Assembly: GCF_024679095.1 (NCBI RefSeq)
Contig: NC_066513.1
Coordinates: forward strand, 9,090,606 to 9,154,605
Source of the DNA: Eriocheir sinensis
Lineage: Eukaryota; Arthropoda; Malacostraca; Decapoda; Varunidae
Length of the DNA stretch: 64,000 nucleotides
Direction: 5' to 3'
How positions within the stretch are numbered: position 1 is the first letter of the stretch; the number at the start of each line of letters is the position of its first letter. Below the pieces are notes generated by a model, which was given only the letters and a program-made list of their open reading frames with translations, was not told where the DNA came from and made no database searches. A program made the translations under genes and the position numbers. Shown here in pieces: positions 34,907 to 47,000 of this stretch.

Positions 34907-35711
34907 ATGATGTTGCGTTTTCTGACCATCTTGTTGTCCCTCGGCTCCCTGCTTGCAACAACACCCATCCACCTGAAGCCTGGTGCCCTCACGGCACACA
35001 TAGGAGAGGTCTTCCTCATAGAAGATGTGCTCCTCGTAAAATATCCATATACTTCCTTGACCAACACCACGGGCACAATCAGCCAATCGGGCTACCAAGA
35101 CTAGGGAATCAAAGGCACCTTCTAGTACCAACTCTCTGACTCTTTTTCAACTACTGGAGGATAGGATTCTGTTCTTACGGGGAAAAGTTGATGAGGTAAA
35201 CATGGATTATAGTTTTCACTCAGTTCACTCTCAACATCGTTGGGTCCGCCTCAAAGCTCCTTTTCAGTACGGCTACCGACGAGGACGTTCGCGACTTGCG
35301 GGACCACTACGCTCATGTACTTTCCTTTGCTGCCCGAAATCGCAGGGTGATCAACGCCAATTGTCGAAAACTTGCGCAATTGCATACTAACATTGAGAAC
35401 TGCTAGAGCAGACAAATATGATGGTAGGGGTTATCAACATAGTTGTCAAACAGATCGACCAGGTGAATCAGTTTCTCCTCCTAGATCAGGCCTTGCATGT
35501 ATTGAGAGAAAATTGCTCTCCGTCGCAAGAACCGTCAGCGGAGTTGTGTAGTAACGTGGTTGACGCAGCGCACGGTAGAGTCCACCTGCTATTCCTCTAC
35601 GATTTGAGAACGGCTGTCAGATCGGGTATCAAAAGTGCTCAGCCTAACACCTTTATTCACCCGGACGAGTCAATATTTTTTACCTTGATTGAGTCCCAGC
35701 CTCACCCCTGA
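34907..35711 (+). pseudogene. Env-like glycoprotein remnant
   Basis: Directly after pol an ATG at 34907 opens a 65-codon frame with a hydrophobic, signal-peptide-like N-terminus (Leu-rich, residues 3-17). It is closed by a stop. A separate frame at about 35229-35405 has the spacing of conserved residues seen after the furin-like site in Gypsy/errantivirus and baculovirus F-type envelope proteins (a Gly/Ser/Lys/Leu-Phe/Thr/Asp pattern). A third frame, 35418-35711, may be its continuation. Stops and frame changes separate all three, so no envelope protein can be made. The assignment rests on position and a short pattern. Confidence 0.55.
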
Positions 35712-36922
35712 TGCCACCAATCATTTCATGTTCCATTTCTGGACAGCGGACGTGCTGAGGCACACAGGAATTGTCCCGTTCCCTTTTTCAGCTAAGGGAC
35801 GGTGTATTGTACCGTCTCTTGTTCTAATCGCGAAAGTTTCGCTCATATTCAACAGGTGGCTACTCACTCTTTGCAGTATTGCAAGGAGGCTGGGCGATTC
35901 TGTGCTCTGCGTCTCTTTGCCTTCCTTCCAGTTCGGGGAGGGGGTATGCGAATCGCCCTCACCCGCGTGGTGCGTCTGACGCTCTTACAGCCCGCGCCTG
36001 GCGGCTAACGCAACGCCTGGCACCATAAGAACTTTCGGGGTCTTGTTATTTTATTTCCCTCGGTCATTTATGTATCGGTCTCATCTGCCCGGGTACCATT
36101 TATCAACAGATTTGCCAGGTCGCACTATGCCATGGCAGGCATGCTGCATCCGCTCACTAACATAACCTTTATTATACCCGTCCGGTCCGTCTGGTTTTCA
36201 CGTCAATATCTCATCAGGTGTTTCTCTGCGGTCTCTCGATGACATTCACTTCTCAGCATCTCGTATGTATTCATTCCTTAATTCATTGTCTTACTCGCAA
36301 ACAAAACAGAGTTTGCGAAACCCTGGAGGAAACGCTGCCTGATTATTTTGCATCTCCCCTACCTGTACCCTGGATTTTTTGGTACCAATGTTTCTGATGT
36401 TCGTCCAGTCTCGTCGTCATGTGCTACCTTATTAGGCTTCCTCTGTCCTGCACGATTATTTGGTTTATTGCAGACGGCGACTGGATGCAGGAAGGCCACT
36501 ATGGCAAAGGTAGTTTGTCCTTTTCTCCAAACAGAGTCAGGGGACAGAAACCTGGCTGCTCCTATACTTAACAACATTGTTATTACTGTGTTTCACTACT
36601 GCCATTTTTTTTTAGGAGCTAGATCAACGTTTCACTGTGTACTAGTAACTGCTGATGCCAGTTGATAACTTCTTATACATGTGTCCTTATATTTATCTTT
36701 TGAGAGGTTTCTTATGTTTCATGTCACATTTATTGGTTTCCCCTCTCACTATTTATATTATAACTCCACATCTGTTTCTTACATAGCTTAGTGTTTTAAT
36801 GTGATTGTATCTGTGACAGTCTGTGACAAACTCCCACTATGGCATATTTCACTTAGTAGCTAGACTGCTATTTAGATTTTTATATATCGCGAGGTCGCGA
36901 TCACTGATGAGTGACCGAGCAG
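35712..36922 (+). other. Unassigned internal region of the Gypsy element
   Basis: Frames at 35689-36008 and 36348-36665 show no recognisable domain. The region may hold the decayed end of env and the 3' untranslated part. A polypurine tract could not be identified with confidence before 36923. Confidence 0.4.
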
Positions 36923-37294
36923 TGTTATAGTAGGATATCAATGTATTATTATTTAATATCGCCCACAATTAGGCATACAATTGTCAATGGGAAAAAAACC
37001 ACGACAGATCGATCACATACTGCCCATAGAATATGATCGTCAGTGTTTACCGTCTCAATTTCGCTTGTACTTCGCCTCCGATGTTGGTGCGCGGTCCTGT
37101 GACATACGTATTGTGACCAATTGTAGCAATTATTTTCCAACCTGTAACCGTACTCCTTCACGAAGGTCCGACTGACACTAACGACAGTCACTCTCGCTCG
37201 ACCTTCTTGTACATAAAAAGGTGCGAATATACGTCGCCTTAAGAGCTGATCTTAATCAACACCCTTTAGCACTTCCCCCGACAAACCCGTTACA
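36923..37294 (+). repeat. 3' LTR
   Basis: A 372-bp block starting TGTTATAG and ending TTACA (TG...CA) matches the 5' LTR. It is longer because the 5' copy lacks parts of the middle. Confidence 0.75.
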
Positions 37295-37689
37295 ACATTG
37301 GAAGCCGTGTGTGTGGCGTGTGTGACCCGTCCTCAGGCAGGCCAAAACGGTTTCCTTTTGCGACACCTTATGTGGGAGTAAAACCAGGGACGTACTGCCC
37401 TGGTCGTGACTTCCCCATCTTGGTGGTGGCGGTCACATTCTCCATCTGGCCTGCCACGCGCTGTCAGCGTGGCCCGGATAATGAGGTAAAAATCTCTGCA
37501 GGGAAGTGGGCAGGTTGAGGGGAAACAGCGGGGGCAGGCCGGGCAGCCGCCGCTTGGCAGCTCGTTCCCTGAACTCCTACATGGGCGGGACCCAGCAAAA
37601 AGCCACCGACTACCCCGACGGTTTAGTAAGTAAAGCCATTCTAAAATTGCTCCTTAACAGCAACAGACTGCAATGTTGGGTGAAGCTAT
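37295..37689. other. Unassigned spacer
   Basis: This lies between the 3' LTR and the truncated 3' side of D1. No similarity is recognised. Confidence 0.4.
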
Positions 37690-37699
37690 AATGGGACAT

Positions 37700-38106
37700 A
37701 AGGGATATCACAGCGAACGAATGTGGCGGTGCCACCATGGTGAGCCCTGTCCAGGATTAGGGGTACTGTAAACGGCACGATACCCAGGAAGGACTAGAGT
37801 GAGTGTAGTCTCGAGCATTGTCTCCTGTAAACAAGACCAAGCAGGAGAAAACCGAGATATCAATGGAGTTCCTCCCACGCGGCTCGTAGGCCTCTCTGAG
37901 ATTCCACTGGGAGTAGGAAGATGTCTATTTTTCGAGGTGCGTTCCAGGCGAGCCCCTGAAAGAGACTGCCTTTTACCTACCTGATTCAGTGCAGTAATAC
38001 AGCGAGAAGAAGGAGACTGGGACGAAGAAGCCGGGTCGAGGACTGGCTTTCTCCCAACAAAGACCTGCGCCCCCCTCGAACGCCACACTACTAAAGCCAG
38101 ACGCAC
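37700..38106 (-). pseudogene. Start of endonuclease of D1
   Basis: The frame ends with SPAWSCLQET (the LQET stretch carries the catalytic Glu of AP-type endonucleases) followed by GYRAVYSTPNPGQG and a HRHIRS segment. D2 has a matching SSSQDQGYHGTAILVRHDVP segment at the equivalent place. The frame upstream is ORF1-like Ser/Arg-rich sequence joined through stops. The catalytic GDxN and SDH motifs are missing because the copy is truncated. Confidence 0.6.
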
Positions 38107-38778
38107 ACCTCCCCGAAGCTACATGCTCGCGGGAGGATTCTAACCTACTATGTCAAAGGTTCCTCAGTTTCCATCGATCAGGAAAAACACTAAACAACAG
38201 GAACTGGAACAGAGGGGGTCTCTTTGAGCTCAATATGAGCCTCCGCATCTTCCTCCATAGGCTATCACAAGAGACCCCAGAATCATGTATACCTACAGTG
38301 ATAACCTTAGATTGGCGGAACGGATTCAACCGAATCTGTGAAACCGCGATGTCGCTTCTTCATACCTCTGGCGGACTTCGGCGAAACAATGTGAGATGCA
38401 TGTACATCAACATGCATCACCTGGGACAGGCCGGAAGCCCCATCAGAACCTGGAGGTGACTCGACAGAATCACAGGACAAAAGGGAGAAAATCTATTATG
38501 GGACATGTCATATTAGTAGCTTCAAAGGGCCAGGAGGAGAGCAGAGGACACCTGAGCAGCAGGCTGGGCAGAAGAGCGAGTGCCTAGCGATGGGGTGCGT
38601 CTTTGCTCCAGTACCAACCTTCTGGCGGTAGAGGTAAGATTCACAGCCTTTCTCAGGGCTGATAAAACTGACTATTTTACAAGTTGCAAAATATCCTGTT
38701 CAGAGCGATATCTGAAACTTTCTCTGGAGAAGACAACTGGTGAGCATCCCACCAACCCAGCGACAGTGAGCAGCTGGC

Positions 38779-39693
38779 TCACATTCCGCCGTGGAGTGTG
38801 AGCCTAATGCCAGAACAATTACTACCGAGAGGCTCAGTGCAGTATTTCTTACCATGATCAACCCCGTAACATGAAAAACACTGTAGAGGAGCGGTCAACA
38901 AAAACTTTACCCGAAGATGGAAGACCAATACACTGACCAGGTCAGGAGGTAGAACCAAAAGGTGAAGTATCATATTAGCTGGACAACGCTGCATCTTGGA
39001 CACCTTATATGAACAGACTAGGGCACATCCCAAGTGTTTCACCTCAGAGAACTCATAGAGGTCATGATTATATATACTGCCTTTACTATAATTGAAGGTA
39101 TGGTGTGTTTTGACCGTTTCAAACATGTTGTCAGCCAGGAGCATGGTAGATGTTGCAGCATTGCTGGCAGGTAATATCTTTAGCCCTGACTAACACTCCC
39201 TTCCCATACTTTTTCAGATTCCCTCAGGGATCGTGCCAATTTCTTTGGCGGGAGTACCTAGCAGCATGAATGAGTTACCACGCCCATTCCTATATTATGC
39301 AAAAAACCAGCGGTGAGGACCTGGCTGTCCCTGAGTTGAAAGCTCTAACAAAGCGTCTTCGAAGAGGTTCAGGACATAGTCCATGTCACTGTCAGAAGCT
39401 ATTGGAAAAGCTGAAAAGGAAGTTTCGGCGAAATCCAGCACCTGCGATAGGCAGAGTCGCAACAGCATCACACGCCGACTGAGCCAGCGCTGGAAGCAAG
39501 ATGCATAGCATATGTCTGACTTGAAGTCTCCATCATAAATGAGACGGATACGAGGACTGTAAATGAAGCTGGTAAGGAGTGCAAAGGCACGGTAGGAAAG
39601 TGATGGATCGATATTCACCATCTGAGAAGTGCGTCCGGCTTGGAAGAGGATGCACATCAGAGTTACTCGGAATGGGAAGCGAACATCAGACAC
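38779..39693 (-). pseudogene. ORF1 of D1 with CCHC zinc knuckle
   Basis: Two frame blocks (39693-39295 and 39144-38779) are read in order on the minus strand. The second ends in CFSCYGVDHGKKYC, an exact C-x2-C-x4-H-x4-C zinc knuckle, preceded by a hydrophobic beta-like region (LHLLVLPPDLVSVLVFHLRV), as in ORF1 nucleic-acid-binding proteins of Jockey/I-type elements. The first block (132 codons) matches nothing I know. A stop-rich gap of about 150 bp separates them. Confidence 0.65.
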
Positions 39694-40459
39694 ACGTGGA
39701 CTTTGTGTCGCACGGACTTGTTTTAGTCAGCCCCTCTAGGAGGTAGGGACTTTCCAGCGGCACCACCAAGACGGTAAAGAAAGGCTCCAAGGTGGCGAGC
39801 GAGAGAGGGACCGTGTAGGGTAATCAGGGACAGGCGGACGTCAGGGAGAGAGGCAGGCCGAGGCAAGTGAAACTTACCCATACACAGGAGGTGTTCCTCC
39901 CCACCCCCCCACCACCACGGGGCCCAACAAGGGGAGGCTGAATATTGAGGCCAAACCACTTAACAGCCCCCAGGGTGGGAAGTATGCGCATCCACTGCCA
40001 GGTGTTAACGGCAGCCGCAGGACCGTTGCGACCGCCCACCCGGCAATGACCACTTGACCCTAGCCATGCATGACCAGCCGATTGATTCAGTAGAATACGC
40101 GCTGAACCACCCGTCTTACCCCAACCCTCCACCAAGGCGTGTTGCTTACCGAGGGGAACTACACCTTCCCCCGCGATGGACTCAACCCCCCCCAGATGAA
40201 AGGGGCACGGGGAGTATGCAGGACGCCACGCACGGCAAACACGTGGGAGACGATAGCCCTACCTGGGTGGTAAAAGGCAGGGCAGGAGAAGGTAACATCG
40301 CAATGGGCCTCTACCACGGTGATGAGAACACTTGGTCCACAGCGAGGCCAACGGACATCGAGCCCTATCAGGTGGGTAAGCACCACCACGGTGGTGGTGC
40401 CGACCTCCTTCAAGCTCCGTGCCACGACAGGTGACTCCCCTTCGACAGGGCCAAGGCAC

Positions 40460-41254
40460 TGGACGTCTGGAGAAAGTGGCCAGACGTCTTGGGGATTATA
40501 TATATTTATGCCGAGTGCAGTGGTAAGTAAATTATACACACCCTTCATCAATGCAAGTCATCTACAGACCTGCAGTGGAACTCAGCTGCATGAAGAGTTA
40601 TAATCTGCTCTATCTACGCCAGCATGGGAGGCGAAGTGCGTGGTTCGCCCTTGGCTGACGATAAGACAATAAAGAGTAGTCACTTCATATAAGTTCAGTA
40701 AAACCTTCCAGTTGAAATCTAAAATAATATTAAAGACACACAAAGACACAACAATAACCGTAAAATACCCGTTTGACTATGGAAGTGCGTCATATCCAGA
40801 ATTAAAACTCCCAATTCCTCATCCTCTACGAAGATGCCAGCATTACACCTCGAGGTTTAGCCAATTTTGATCTCCCAAAGTGGATGACGGCCATTGACAT
40901 CGCCTAGTAAAAAGGGAAAGGAGGCAGGAAGATCGGCAAGTAAACAGTCAAAAGATCCCTCCTCTCTACACTGCTGAGGCCTTGGAGAGGAGGTATAGGC
41001 TACAAACTGTGTACTGTCGGAGAGAAGAGCTGGATGCCAAACAGCCTGGAAGGGGAGCTGATAATCTTAAGCGTGAAAGGGGACATCATGGCGGACTAGT
41101 ATGGCAGTACCATGATACCCTTGGTCTTGCGAGGATGAGAATATAAAAATGTGGTGGCCAGAGGGCCCCAGAAGGAGTACTTTTCTCCAACCATGAACTC
41201 CTGATTTTAAAATACATACTGGGGAATAACAGGCAATAAGACTAAACAACTCTT
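40460..41254 (-). pseudogene. Endonuclease of D2
   Basis: In broken frames the minus strand reads SSSQDQGYHGTAILVRHDVP (41170-41110), then a GDVNGRHPLWE loop (about 40900-40868) equivalent to the GDFN catalytic loop, ASFVEDEELGVL (about 40825), and after about 40560 ALMKGVYNLLTTALGINI, which resembles the linker before RT. Every block is in a different frame from the next. Confidence 0.6.
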
Positions 41255-42093
41255 CCCAGAGGCGAAAGCTCAAGGGCACTAAAAAAAAACAATAAAAAAG
41301 CCCGCTAATCACTGCTCCCATAAAAGAATCAGAAGGAGTGGTAAAACAAGGTCAAATACGGGAGGAGAGGTGTCCTGAGACCCTCCTGCCCAGAAAGAGT
41401 TCAAGTCGTAGGCAGGAGGAAATACAAATGAAGGAGGAATTGTTCGGGAGTTTTATAGCGTGAGGGATGAGAAAGAGTGAAGATGCTGGTTAACTCTTGC
41501 ATAAAGGTTTGGACAGTATAGGGATGAGCATGAGTAGAAAGTCGTATGCAGCGGGGCCGTGGGAGTGGGGGAGGCATGCAGTTAGCAAGTTCAGAAGAGC
41601 GATCCCAACGTGGAAATATCGATTGAAGATAGAAAGAGAGCAACATCGCGGCGGAATTTAAGAGTGAAGACTATCAGTAGGAGGAGGAGGCTAATGAGAC
41701 CCGAAGGCCTTGGCCTCCACTCTGTTCAGAAGAGCTGTATGGGTGGCCCCCACACATGAGATACATACCTCCATACGAGGGCGGACCAGGCCCTGTATAT
41801 GGATAACAACTGCGCGAGGGAGAAGAACGGCTGGAGACGACACAGAACGCCCAGCGAGGAAGCTGATTTGATGAGAGGAGATGGGGCAGTTGAGAGATTT
41901 TGAGTTAAGGATAGACCGAGGGATGTTTGAGTGTTGAAAGGTGACAGCTGGAGTGTTGTCGAAGAAGAATGAGGGATAGGTGTTTGGAAGATTGTGTCGA
42001 GTTGATAGGTGGAGAAATTAAAGTTTTTGAGGCATTGAAGGACGAGTTCCTTCTGCCCCATTGGAAATGATAGCAAGGTCTGAGTTAAGCGTT
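41255..42093 (-). mobile_element. Family A, copy A4 (3' fragment, decayed)
   Basis: A minus-strand fragment covers the RT thumb, C-terminus and 3' UTR of family A. At the 3' side it carries the AGCTCAAGGGCAC segment (41270) and ends without a clean A run. At the 5' side it stops within the thumb (GGTCTGAG..AAGCGTT, 42080-42092). It is more diverged from A1-A3 than they are from each other and splits D2. Confidence 0.8.
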
Positions 42094-43870
42094 ACTGGCG
42101 CCGGAGGTTGCAACTTGGTGGGAAGAGTCTCATCGAGAGAGACTCCTCACTGCATCAGGCTGTTCTGTTTTGTGATTCAGGTAGGGCAGGGCACGATTCA
42201 GACGCTGGCCTCAGATGAAGGCGTCGACACTGACGGGACAGGGCTGCATGGCTTTGGCACATCCTGGGAGACTTTGAGACGGCGTTGAGCGTGTGACTGG
42301 AGGACTGAGGCAAGGTCGTACCAGGACTAGAAGAGGAGCCTGGTAAGGGCAGTCGCTTTGGTTCTGCGAACACCTTCTCACTTTGTATTACGGATGGTAG
42401 CTGCCCTCTCGAATCTAAGATCAGTCCACCTCTTTCGATGAAGCTGCATGGGGCTCCTTTTAATGATAGCACCAGCGAACAGGGCAAGGGCACTCTTCAC
42501 CATGGTCATCCCTGCCACGTGACGCATACCTTGGGGAGACCGTTCTGGACAGCAGCATGTTCAGAGTGCGTGACCAAATGACTGGCAATGGAAACATCGC
42601 CTGGGGTTTTAACGTAAATGGCTTCGTTGAATTTAACCAAGCCAATTTGACTGTTCTGGGGAGCTCCAACCGATTAAAGTTGCTAGACAGTGTGGGTGTG
42701 GGTGTCAGTACTCCACCCTCTTCCATAGACACGTCTCACTGAAACCAACGTTATATCCTCTGGTTCCTTTACCAGGCGCTCCTCCGGAAGTAACGAAGGA
42801 GCTCTCTTTACCAAAGCAACACGCCGCGCGACTGGTTCCAGGTAGCATGGGAGCACATGATACTGCAGCCCCAGGGACTGAGGTGAGGGCACAGAAGTCG
42901 TTCCTCTCTTCAGGAGAGGAACTTCCACAGACTGCCCTTCCTGTGGAGAGTATCTTCGGCTCTCTGCCGCAAGTCTTGATCAGTGCAGTGGACTTAAAAA
43001 ATGTCAGGATCATTGACAGATCAGCCATCTAGGGACGGCAGTGATGTATTTCTCGTAAGATATAAGACCAATGAATGACAGGACTTCTTAACGAAACCCT
43101 GCAGACCGGCTCATTCTTTGATCCTACTTGCGGCTCTTGGTGCAGAGCCACTGGGTCAAAAGGGATCAAGGAAGAGGGACAGATGCCCGTTTGGTGCCAC
43201 TCCGGAGCCTGGAACGGCTCAGAGGTGGCGATGAGGGAAGAGCCGAGAGGAGGAGTCAGGGGACGGTCGGAGGTCAGGCAGGAAGCAGGCCGGGGCCAAG
43301 CAGGTTCACCCTTGCAGAGACAAAAAACTCTCACTTCCACCCCCACCACCCACGGAGCCCAAAGGGGGCTGGGTGTTAGGCCGACCACCAACAGCCCCAT
43401 GGGTAATGGAAGATATACACCCTGCCAGGTGTTTAACAGCAGCCGCAGGACCTGCAATCAACTCTCACCCAGCAGTGACCCTTGACCTGCCATCCACATG
43501 ACCAGCCGATTGATTCAGTGGGGCCCACACTGAACCGCCCGTCTTACTAGCCCTCCCCACAAGGGCGTGTTGCCCACCGAGAGAACTACACCCCTAACAC
43601 AGTGGACTCAACTCCCAGATGAGAGGAGCACAGGGGAACCACAGGACGCCCGCACAACAAACACGTGGAAGACTATAGCCCTACCTAGGTTGTAAAAGGG
43701 CAGGCTACAACCTTTACCAAGGCCTCACTGCCGGTGATGAGGAAAGCACTTGGTCTGAGGTCCAGCGGACATCGAGCCCCTATCAAGGTAGACAAAGCAC
43801 CACGGTAGAGTGATGCCATAAACCAGCTTCAAACCCAATAAAACTGACAAAATTGACTCCTTCGACAGGG

Positions 43871-43892
43871 GAGAGAGAGAGAGAGAGAGAGA
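43871..43892. repeat. (GA)n at C2 3' end
   Basis: A 22-bp GA tract directly joins the C2 terminus to the D2 5' end. Confidence 0.9.
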
Positions 43893-44039
43893 AGTTACAT
43901 AGATTTACATAGAAATCAGACCACACAGACCCCATGGTCAGACTTACATTGGTCTGTCCTTAATCTAAGTGATTTTACATTAATCAGAGACTCCAAAACG
44001 TTGCATTTCACTACTCTAGTTGATATTAAGATTGGAAGG

Positions 44040-47000
44040 AAGTGACGGTCGAGCTTATTTTTGAAGGAGTCAATCGTATGTTACTATGGACCACTGATGA
44101 TGGGAGCTTATTCCATTTCTCGCACTACAACGTTGGTGAAGAAAAGAAGATTGAGATTTGCAGTCTGAATTTTACTTGTCTACATCTGAGTTTTACGCCA
44201 TTGTTTCCTCGTGCGCAAAGTGTCATCGATGCATAAAAACAATGTTGATCTGTCTACATTCAGTAGAAAACCATTAAGTATTTTAAAACATTCGATCCAG
44301 AGTTTCCTCGAGGCGACGTTTCTCAAGAGAAGAACATGTTGAGGTGTGAAAGCCTTTCTTCGTAGGATTTGTTATTTGCAAGGAAGGGATAATTTTCGTT
44401 GCCCGACGCTGAACACCTTCTAATTTAGCAATATCCTTTGCATGGTGAGGAGAACCAAAACTGTACCGCATTCAGTTCAAGTGGGGTCTGACTAAACTGT
44501 TGTAGGCAGAATGTATTACATCTTTATTCTTAAATAAAAGTTTCTTTAATGAAAGTACAACATTCTGTTCGCTTTATTTGCTGCATCGATGCATTACCTG
44601 AAAATTTGAGGTTTGACGCGTTTTGACCCCCAAGTCCTTGACGCATTGAACGCTTTTGCCAGGTTTAACGCATGCTTGCATTTCGTAATCAAACTTTTTA
44701 TTCCTCGTTCCAACGAAGGACCTGGCAACTTGTCTACGTTAAGGCATCTCCATCTATCCGACCAAGCTGAAGATTACATTGCAAATCCTCTTGGAGGCTT
44801 TGCCTGTCTTCGTCAGTGAGAACCAAGTTACCAATCTTTGTGTCGTCTGCAAAATTTACTAAATGCGGTTAACCAGGTCCAACATCACGTCGTTGATGTA
44901 AATATTAGAAACACTGGAGCCAAGAACCGAGCCTGAGGACGACGCCACTAGTGACAGGCGCCCACTCTGAGTTAAATCCGTCAATCACTACTCTTTGTTG
45001 TCTGTTGCTCAACCAATTCGCGATCCATTGGTTTACCTGACCGTCAATACCTATTTGACTTTTAACATTTGTAAAGTAATTTATGATGCGGGACTTTATC
45101 AAACGCTTTCTGGAAATCAAGATAGACTACGTCCCAGTGATTTGGTTACGTCATAAACAGTGAAGAGGTCGTTATAAAAAGGTTAATAGATTTGATAAGC
45201 AGGATCTTTTGTTTCCCGGAAGCCATGTTGTGAGTCCCCAATTAATGAGTGGCTTTTCAAGGTAACTCACTAATTTGTCTCTAATTATGCCCTCAAGTAA
45301 GCTTACCTACAACCGAGAGTTAGACTAATGGGCCTGTAATTACCTGGTACTTTTGTCTCCTTTCTTAAAATCGGTGTCACGTTAGCCTTTTCCAATCTGA
45401 AGGGACAATGCCTTGTCGCAAGGACATAATAGAACTCTGATACGGTTGTGAGGAGGAGAATATTTCGCTCTTTGTTTCTTTCAGCAGAGTTGGATATACT
45501 TTATCAGGTCCAGGACTTTTATTTGTTTTAAGTGATTTGAGGGCTTTAAGGACTTCATCGGGTTTTATTTCAAAGTTAGACAATGCATGCTCGGGGGATT
45601 TACATTAGTACTGGTGTTGGTGGTGGTGGTGGGAGGACTGTTATTATTAAACACCGAGGAAAATAATTATTTAATAGGTTTTGCAACGTGTTGGCTGTCA
45701 GTCACTAGTGCACCGTCGCTGTTTATTAAAGGTCCAATTCCACTTCTGATCGCCTTTCTGTTGTTTATGTAACTGAAGAAGAGGATTTCAGTTATTTTAC
45801 AGTTGGCTGCAATATTTTCTTCATATCACGCTTTGCCTGATGCACCCTAATCTTTTTACTCGTCGCCTTGCATCATTGTAAAGTCAAATAATGTTTCAGG
45901 CGTGCTTTGGTCTTTCTTTAACCTGTAAGACAATTTCTCCTCTCCTTGACTGAGTGTTTAATTTCTTTGGCTATTAAACCAAGGTGGACTTTATTAGTGT
46001 TAATTCGCTTCTCTTTGCACAAAGGGGACAAATGTGTCCTGCTGAGTGAGTAAGTGATTTTAAAGTTTAGCAGGCACGTCCTCTGCATTGCCAAATCATC
46101 TGATAGTTGCATATCTATTAGTTTTCGTCCGGATTTCTGCAAGTTGGCTCTTTTGATGGGCACCTTAACTTTATTTTCAGTCGCGATGTTTGAGCTCTAA
46201 TGTCCTTTGGCGCACTAGTTTATGATCCCTTAGGAACCAAGGTGTTCTCCTACCGTGACATTACTGACTAGGTTATCTTCAGGGTCCTTCCTATAAGGTC
46301 AAGTATGCCTTGAGCCACATCGAGTTGGTTCCAAGAAACCATTTGGCTTAGATAATTTTCCTCTAGAAATTCGATCATTCTATGGGACTCACCCTTCTGG
46401 TATGCCCGACGAGTGTCCTTGATCTGATATAGGGGAGTTAAGTCTCTCCTAGTATCAGTGAGTCGCTGTTATTAGTGACACTTCTTAAGACGCTGTACAT
46501 TTCAAGATCGCCATCAATAGTATGTGAATTCTTGGAACCTGTAAGTGACAGATATATTTAAATTGACTTTGCAGTGTTTACTCCTTTTTGCTGGAAATGT
46601 TCAACGTTGCACGACTGTTTCTTGGTGTTTTGTCAGTAGGTTGCAGTAGCTTTTTGACAAAAGGGCGACACCACCCCCTCTACGGTTTACACGATCATTG
46701 TTGAAGAATCTGCCCAGCCATCTAATAATGTTATATTCGGAACTTAAATCAATATTAGTGGTGTCGATAAATATTTCAGGATTTATAGCGAATTACGTCA
46801 AAGTTTTCTGTCAGAGCAAGACATCACAGTTCATCAAATTTTGTTTCTTAGGCTACGCGCATTGAAACTAAGGACTCTTAGAGTTATCTTGAAGCTGGTA
46901 ATAGAAGTTACTGGAGGTTCAAATGTTACGAGAGTCTATTTGCTGGTGTGAGGTGTCTATTTACACGGGCAGGATGGAAGGACGTGGCTGAAAGTCGTTT

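Larger units (their letters stand above)
32482..37294 (+). mobile_element. Gypsy-type LTR retrotransposon with env-like region, internally rearranged
   Basis: Two direct terminal repeats bound the element: 32482-32766 and 36923-37294. They share GATATCA-TGTATTATTATT, GGCATACAATTGTC, GACCAATTGTA-CAATTATTTTCC, AACCTGTAAC and CTTAATCAACACCCTTTA. Between them lie a minisatellite, the end of RNase H, integrase with GPY/F-type C-terminus, and an env-like region, all in plus orientation. Gag, protease, RT and most of RNase H are missing. The order pol-env is that of env-carrying (errantivirus-like) Gypsy elements. The whole is inactive by deletion and frameshifts. Confidence 0.8.
37690..40454 (-). 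mobile_element. Non-LTR retrotransposon family D, copy D1 (5' part)
   Basis: Minus-strand order is 5' untranslated region (40454-about 39800), ORF1 (39693-38779 plus a following Ser-rich part), and the first third of an endonuclease (about 37870-37700). The copy starts at CCTGTCGAAGGGGAGTCA-like sequence. D2 starts with the same bases at its outer end (43870), so this is the true 5' end of the family. No RT is present. The endonuclease-ORF1 order with a CCHC knuckle fits Jockey/I-type elements. Confidence 0.7.
40455..43870 (-). mobile_element. Family D, copy D2, interrupted by A4
   Basis: The 5' untranslated part (43870 to about 43000) aligns to that of D1 in many blocks (for example GACCAGCCGATTGATTCAGT at 43500-43519 and 40073-40092). 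Decayed ORF1 sequence follows to 42094, then A4 (42093-41255), then the endonuclease (41254-about 40460). D2 ends exactly where D1 begins, giving a head-to-tail junction at 40454/40455. Its outer end touches the (GA)n tail of C2. Confidence 0.7.

Noticed and set aside
37295..37320. A second primer-binding site after the 3' LTR, implying tandem Gypsy copies
   Set aside because: The resemblance to the sequence after the 5' LTR is only a few bases and no internal region follows.
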